Shown here: positions 59,524 to 64,000 of the stretch, in pieces
How positions within the stretch are numbered: the stretch's first letter is position 1
Layout of the letters: each line of letters begins with the position of its first letter
Source: Metarhizium brunneum
Lineage: Eukaryota > Ascomycota > Sordariomycetes > Hypocreales > Clavicipitaceae
Direction: 5' to 3'
Length of the DNA stretch: 64,000 nt
Assembly (NCBI RefSeq): GCF_013426205.1
Contig: NC_089425.1
Location: forward strand, 3,472,001-3,536,000
Position numbers and translations under genes: made by a program
Notes under the pieces: model-generated
What the model saw: the letters and a program-made list of their open reading frames with translations, nothing else
The model's database searches: none
Told to the model about the DNA's origin: nothing

Positions 59524-62500
59524 ATGCAGTCCTGGCCCGGGTCGGGCCAGAGCGGCGCAGGCGGACAAACCCCATGGCAAGGAGGTTTCTCTTATGGCCA
59601 AGATGGCCAATTCGATCCTAATCAGGCCTGGCAACAGTCCGTGGCGGATCATGCCGGCTCATTTCCGCACATCACCAATCCTCAAGATGCACATGCACAA
59701 AACTACTTCAATCCCCCGTCACACCAAGGTGACGCCTTCTTGGGCGGCAGCTTGCACCCCTCCCAACCTGGCGACCCTAGCTTTCATGATACTCTCGGCT
59801 TGAATCAGCAATTCAGTCAAGCTGGGCAAGACGTGATTGATCCTGCGTTTAGTAACCTGCACCCCGACATTTATGGCCAGCATGCCAAGGGCAACCTGAA
59901 TTTAAGTCAGGTGCAGACTCATCCACATGGGCATGGACAAAGCTTTCAACAACATGAGTTTCAATTCCCTGCCCAGAATGAGCAGGCCTTCAATGCTCCG
60001 GTGTCACAATATAATGCGAATCAGCTTATTTCGCGGGCCCCGAGCCAGCACAGCCATCCGCCAGTCCAACACTTCGAAAGCCTGCAGGCAGGATTCCAAC
60101 AGGATCAGTCCTTCTCACGCCAATCTCAGCAGTCCCCTCCTGCTCTACGCCCACAGTCGTTTCCACACGCGCAGAATTTTGTCCATAACACAGTTAATGG
60201 CCAACAGAATCACTTCGCCCAAGATCCGAATCCGCATATTACCTATCAGCAGCAGCAACAGCAGCCGCGTCCACAGGGCCATGGTCAACAGGCACTCGAT
60301 GCTGCAAGCTTTGCACCGCAGAATCTGTCTACCTACTCTCCGGCGGGACAAGGCTCACCAACGGGTCACCAGGCTCATTTGGCTGGAATTGATACTTCCA
60401 TGGGACAGGCTATAGCGGCACCTGCACCTGAGTCTACGTCAGTGGGCCGTACTCATACTCCCTCTGAGCTCATTTCTGGTCATATCCACCCATCATCAAT
60501 ATCAACTACCGATTCTTCCCAGACAAAAAAGCGGAAGCGAGTGAGAAAGGCTTCCATCGAAAGCCCTGTACCTACTGTGGAAGTTCCGTCCGTGATGACA
60601 GATCTTTCCATCGAGTCCTCCAGTAAAAGGGTTGAAGATACTGACTCCCTGCCTGTTCCTCAGCCTTCACCTGAAGAAGCAAAGTTGATTACGGATTTCG
60701 GAAAACGCAACAAAGCGGCACAGGCCAAGCACCCCACCATTAAAGGACTTCCGCATTTGGTCTGCGAAGGCAGTGTCAAGCTTCCTGCCCCCAAAAGCTA
60801 CGATAAACTCGCGCCTTTGGTCGCTTTGCCGCCTCGAAGTGGCAGGTCCATTGTTCCGGAGCTGGGCTACTCGCTACCTTGCGAGGTCCAAGGTCGATTC
60901 ACAAGTAAATACCGACCGTCGCTTGACAAGAGTGGTCTAGATGAGAGACGAACGGAGGCCAAGACTTTGTTGGACGAATACGATCGATCGATGCAGGCGC
61001 TGGGCAAACGGCAGCCCAAATATACCGAATATCCCCGTACGTACTGGAAATTGTTTTGATGCTCTCACGCCAGACGTCTCCTTCTAACCTTGTATCAGAT
61101 GCCTTTAAGGAGCAGCTCAAGTCAGACGAGGCCTCCAAGAATAAGGCGGAAAAGAAGGCCAAGAAAGAGCTTGAAGACGAACGAAATAAACCTGTGAGCT
61201 TAACATTTCTTTTTAGCTGTAAGCGTGCCCTTGTACACATACTTATCAGCCGTGTTCAGATCCGACAGGCATCTCGCCCGAATGACGCTGTCGAAGCGGT
61301 CGTTTGGGATACCATTGGGATCATTCATATCGACCAGGCTACCCCTCGAACATCTTCCCTAATTGCTGGACGCGTTCAACAAGCCGGCGAGTACTTCGTC
61401 AAGCTGCGAACTGAAATGAATCGCAGTAAACTTGATTTGGAGGAAGCAATCAAAAACAAAGAGCCGCAGCCGGTGGTTGAGAAGAAGAAGCTAGAGGCGG
61501 AACAGAAGAAAGAGGCATTGTATCGGGCATTGGATGCTACCGTCGAACACGCGGATGATGCAGTGCTGGACAACCTCGGTGGGCACCAAAAATTAGTCCT
61601 CAGTCTTGTCAATGTGTTGATCTCGTCGATTAAAGCCTCAGATTTCTCTGGAAAGCTACCAAAAATTGTCTTGGAGCTATTTACGCATTTTCGGATAACA
61701 AGGAAGATTGTCGAGACGACGAATTTCGATTCTGTACGGAAGCGTCTCGAGGACAAGGGCGACGAAGAAGTCAAGGAACTTGTCCGTGAGATTTCTGCCA
61801 AAATTAAAAAGTTTCAAAAGGCCAACGAACCCACCACAGCAACTGGCTACACGGGAACATCTGCAGCTAGCCGAGCAAAGGCTGGGGGCAAATCAGCATC
61901 GGATGTCATGTCAATAAAACGAGGACGAGATGAGGACAGTGACACTCGCACCGTAAAAAAAATTGCTGTAGAAGCAGGAGCTGGATCGTTGAGCAAGAAG
62001 CTAGCCCAGCCAAAGGTTTCCCAGTCTGCTAGTAAGACTGTAACGGCAAAACAAACGACCTCTTCAGTGCTTCCTGGAAAATCTCGACCTGTTGCAAAGA
62101 CCGTGGCTAAACCCGAGCCTGTCGGAGTGGATAGTCCTAACGCGTCTACTGATGAAAAGAGTAAACCTGACGTTGGAAAGCTGGCTGCCAAGTCTGAAAG
62201 CAAACCCGGCCCATCAAGGTCTGAAACCAAAGCACTTCCGCCGAAAACAGCATCGAGCTCTGCCGGCGCTTTATCCGGAATTGCATCCTTGCTAGATTCG
62301 ATCAACGCCAAGAAGCCCGAGGTGGCGCCTGTCACTTCCAAAGACTCCAAGAGTCCAGACAATTCAGAAACGCCGGAACAAAGAGCTAAGCGTATACGCA
62401 AAGAAGGACGGAGGAAGCTTCGCGTGAGCTGGAAGCCTGAGGAAGAGCTTGTTCAAGTCAAGATCTTCCAGAAAGACGATGAGGAAGATGAAGGACGTGA

Positions 62501-63986
62501 TGTGAACATGATTCGCGACGCCGGAGATGATCGATCAGAGGGTATGGTGTTGAAGCAACGTGCTGGTGTCGATGAGGATGATGAGGATGACGATATACCT
62601 TATCAACCATGGGTTGGCCCCACGGCCACTGACTTCTCCCAACTGCCATCTGACATCAGAAACAAGAACTACATCACACGTGGTGGCAACGTCATATTTG
62701 AAACGAACGAACAGAAGGAAATCACAGCGCGTGGGCAAAGAGAGCTCATGGCCATATACACGAATGTGGATGACATTCCTCCGAGTCCCAAATCACCTCC
62801 GGCGGAGTCGTCCAGCCCAGCCCACTCCAAAGCTGGGTATCTTCCGACTGAAGGTGCAAAGTTTGAGGAACTCCAACTTCGATGGCGAGACGAGCAGAAC
62901 ATGGGAGTGGACCAAGCCCTTGGCGCAGCGCTTCGGAGAATCGACGCCAAAAACAACCCGTCGAATAAGCTGGACGACATTCTCGGACGACTCAAGGGTG
63001 CACCGGATAAGTCAAGCCCCCATCAAGCAACTTCGCATCCTTGGGCCCTTCATGGTTCGTCTACAACGCAGCATAATTTTCCGTTTGCCGTGGGACCTAA
63101 TAGCGAGGCACAAGTTCTTGCCTGCCTCCAGCAAGAGAAAATCGCCGCTTGGCGCGACCCGAACCCTGTCCAAGTTGATCCCGCTCGCTCTCATCAGTAT
63201 GGTGACGCAAACTTGCAGATGATTGGCAATCATATCGAGTCAGTAGCTAGAAGCTTGGCTGGAAAACCGTATCCAGCCACCGCACCGCCTGAATGGCTGG
63301 CACATGATGAGGAGAGGGTTCGCGAATGGTGGCTGGGATACAATAAGGAATCTGCTGCTAGACAGAGAAAACTGGATGAAGATCGTGCTCGATCCGAGGC
63401 TGAGGCCAACGCCGCGAGGCTTGTCGCTGGTGCCACTGGCCAGACCCCCAGCCAGGACTGGAATATATACTACCAGCAGCAACAGCAACAACAGCAGCAG
63501 CAGCAGCAGCAGTCTTATGCACCATATTTAGCTCTCCTGCAACAAATGACGGGCGGCCATGTTGCTGGCCAAGCGCAAGGTAGCTCATCGCAAAGCCAAC
63601 AAAGCTCGATTCCTGACAGCCAGCTCCAATCGATTTTGGCCGCCATCAACCAACCCCAACAGCAACAGCCAGCTCAGTCGTCCAGCGCCAACCCTCTGTC
63701 TAATCTCAATCCCAGCGACCCTTCATATCAACAACTGATGATGTTGACACAATTGGCACAGGGCCATCAGCAAAGTCAGCCACCTCCACCACCTCCGCCC
63801 CCTCCACCATCCAACGAGCGGGACTGGGATCGTGGTGAGAGAGACGCGAAAGATACTCGCAAGAAGAAGGCAACGTTGCCACCACATAAGCCTGCCAATA
63901 AGGCCCTAATCGGAACCAAGGCCTGCACATTTTGGCAGCAAGGCAAGTGTGCGCGTGGCGACAAGTGTACTTTTAGACATGACTGA
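59524..63986 (+). CDS. Large PNUTS-like nuclear protein (TFIIS-N domain, RVxF motif, CCCH finger)
   Basis: Three exons, 59524-61036, 61099-61193 and 61260-63986, encode 1,444 aa. The second intron (66 nt) has no stop and keeps frame. Residues 1-350 are Gln/His/Pro-rich and disordered. A conserved region from about 420 (TIKGLPHLVCEGSVKLPAP) leads to a coiled coil around 600. A TFIIS N-terminal-like (LW) helical domain spans about 640-725 (FSGKLPKIVLELFTHFRITR). After a Lys/Ser/Pro linker comes RRKLRVSWKPEEE, with RVSW at 924-927 fitting the PP1-docking RVxF pattern. Near the end are 13 glutamines, ten prolines, and a CCCH finger (C1425, C1433, C1439, H1443). TFIIS-N, RVxF, then C-terminal CCCH is the order in animal PNUTS (PPP1R10), a PP1 partner acting on RNA polymerase II termination. 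Assignment is by architecture. Confidence 0.7.
63474..63512 (+). repeat. Polyglutamine-coding CAG/CAA tract
   Basis: Thirteen consecutive glutamine codons, mostly CAG with three CAA, lie inside the third exon of the PNUTS-like gene. The pure CAG run of seven units at its 3' end is likely length-variable between strains. Confidence 0.85.
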
Positions 63987-64000
63987 GTTGAGACTTGTAA

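Overview
This window is nuclear DNA from a filamentous ascomycete, most likely a sordariomycete and probably in the Hypocreales. Genes sit on both strands and are cut by short GT...AG introns, mostly 50-150 nt, with GTAAGT/GTGAGT/GTATGT-like donors and CTAAC/CTAAT-like branch points. The gene set is typical of Pezizomycotina: a Dip5-type amino acid permease, GPI-anchored phospholipase B, a Zn2Cys6 regulator, a cytochrome b5-acyl-CoA dehydrogenase fusion, a GT34 transferase, Sly1 and Sae2/Ctp1. No species can be named from this sequence alone. All gene models were spliced by eye and checked for reading phase.

Layout. 0-5 kb: C-terminus of methionine aminopeptidase 2, a Ups/PRELI lipid-transfer protein, and a Dip5-type permease on the minus strand. 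5-16 kb is gene-poor. It holds a small inverted-repeat element, an alcohol acetyltransferase-like gene and, facing it, an orphan membrane protein. 16-25 kb: a small ET79/aegerolysin-like protein, phospholipase B, a GT34 glycosyltransferase, and a Kre9-like-domain membrane protein. 25.6-37.1 kb: mitochondrial FAD glycerol-3-phosphate dehydrogenase, an aquaglyceroporin and glycerol kinase. 38.7-43.8 kb: a Zn2Cys6 transcription factor and a b5-acyl-CoA dehydrogenase. 45-64 kb is mostly housekeeping: a seven-knuckle CNBP/Gis2 protein with micro-exons, Sae2/Ctp1, NADP isocitrate dehydrogenase, an Ino80 Iec3-like subunit, Sly1, and a large PNUTS-like protein.

How the genes fit together. The three glycerol genes cover the whole route from glycerol passage through the membrane to dihydroxyacetone phosphate: channel, kinase, mitochondrial dehydrogenase. 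They lie within about 11.5 kb with no other recognisable gene between them. The transcription factor and the fatty-acyl enzyme follow directly, so the block reads as a candidate glycerol/lipid carbon-use neighbourhood. The link to the regulator is inference only.

Non-coding sequence. Two AT-cored elements of about 240 and 260 bp (8.2 kb and 47.1 kb) carry related terminal inverted repeats and look like two members of one MITE family. A short palindrome, GTACGGAGTACTCCGTAC, and its half-sites recur in the intergenic DNA. I saw no CRISPR array, rRNA or convincing tRNA.
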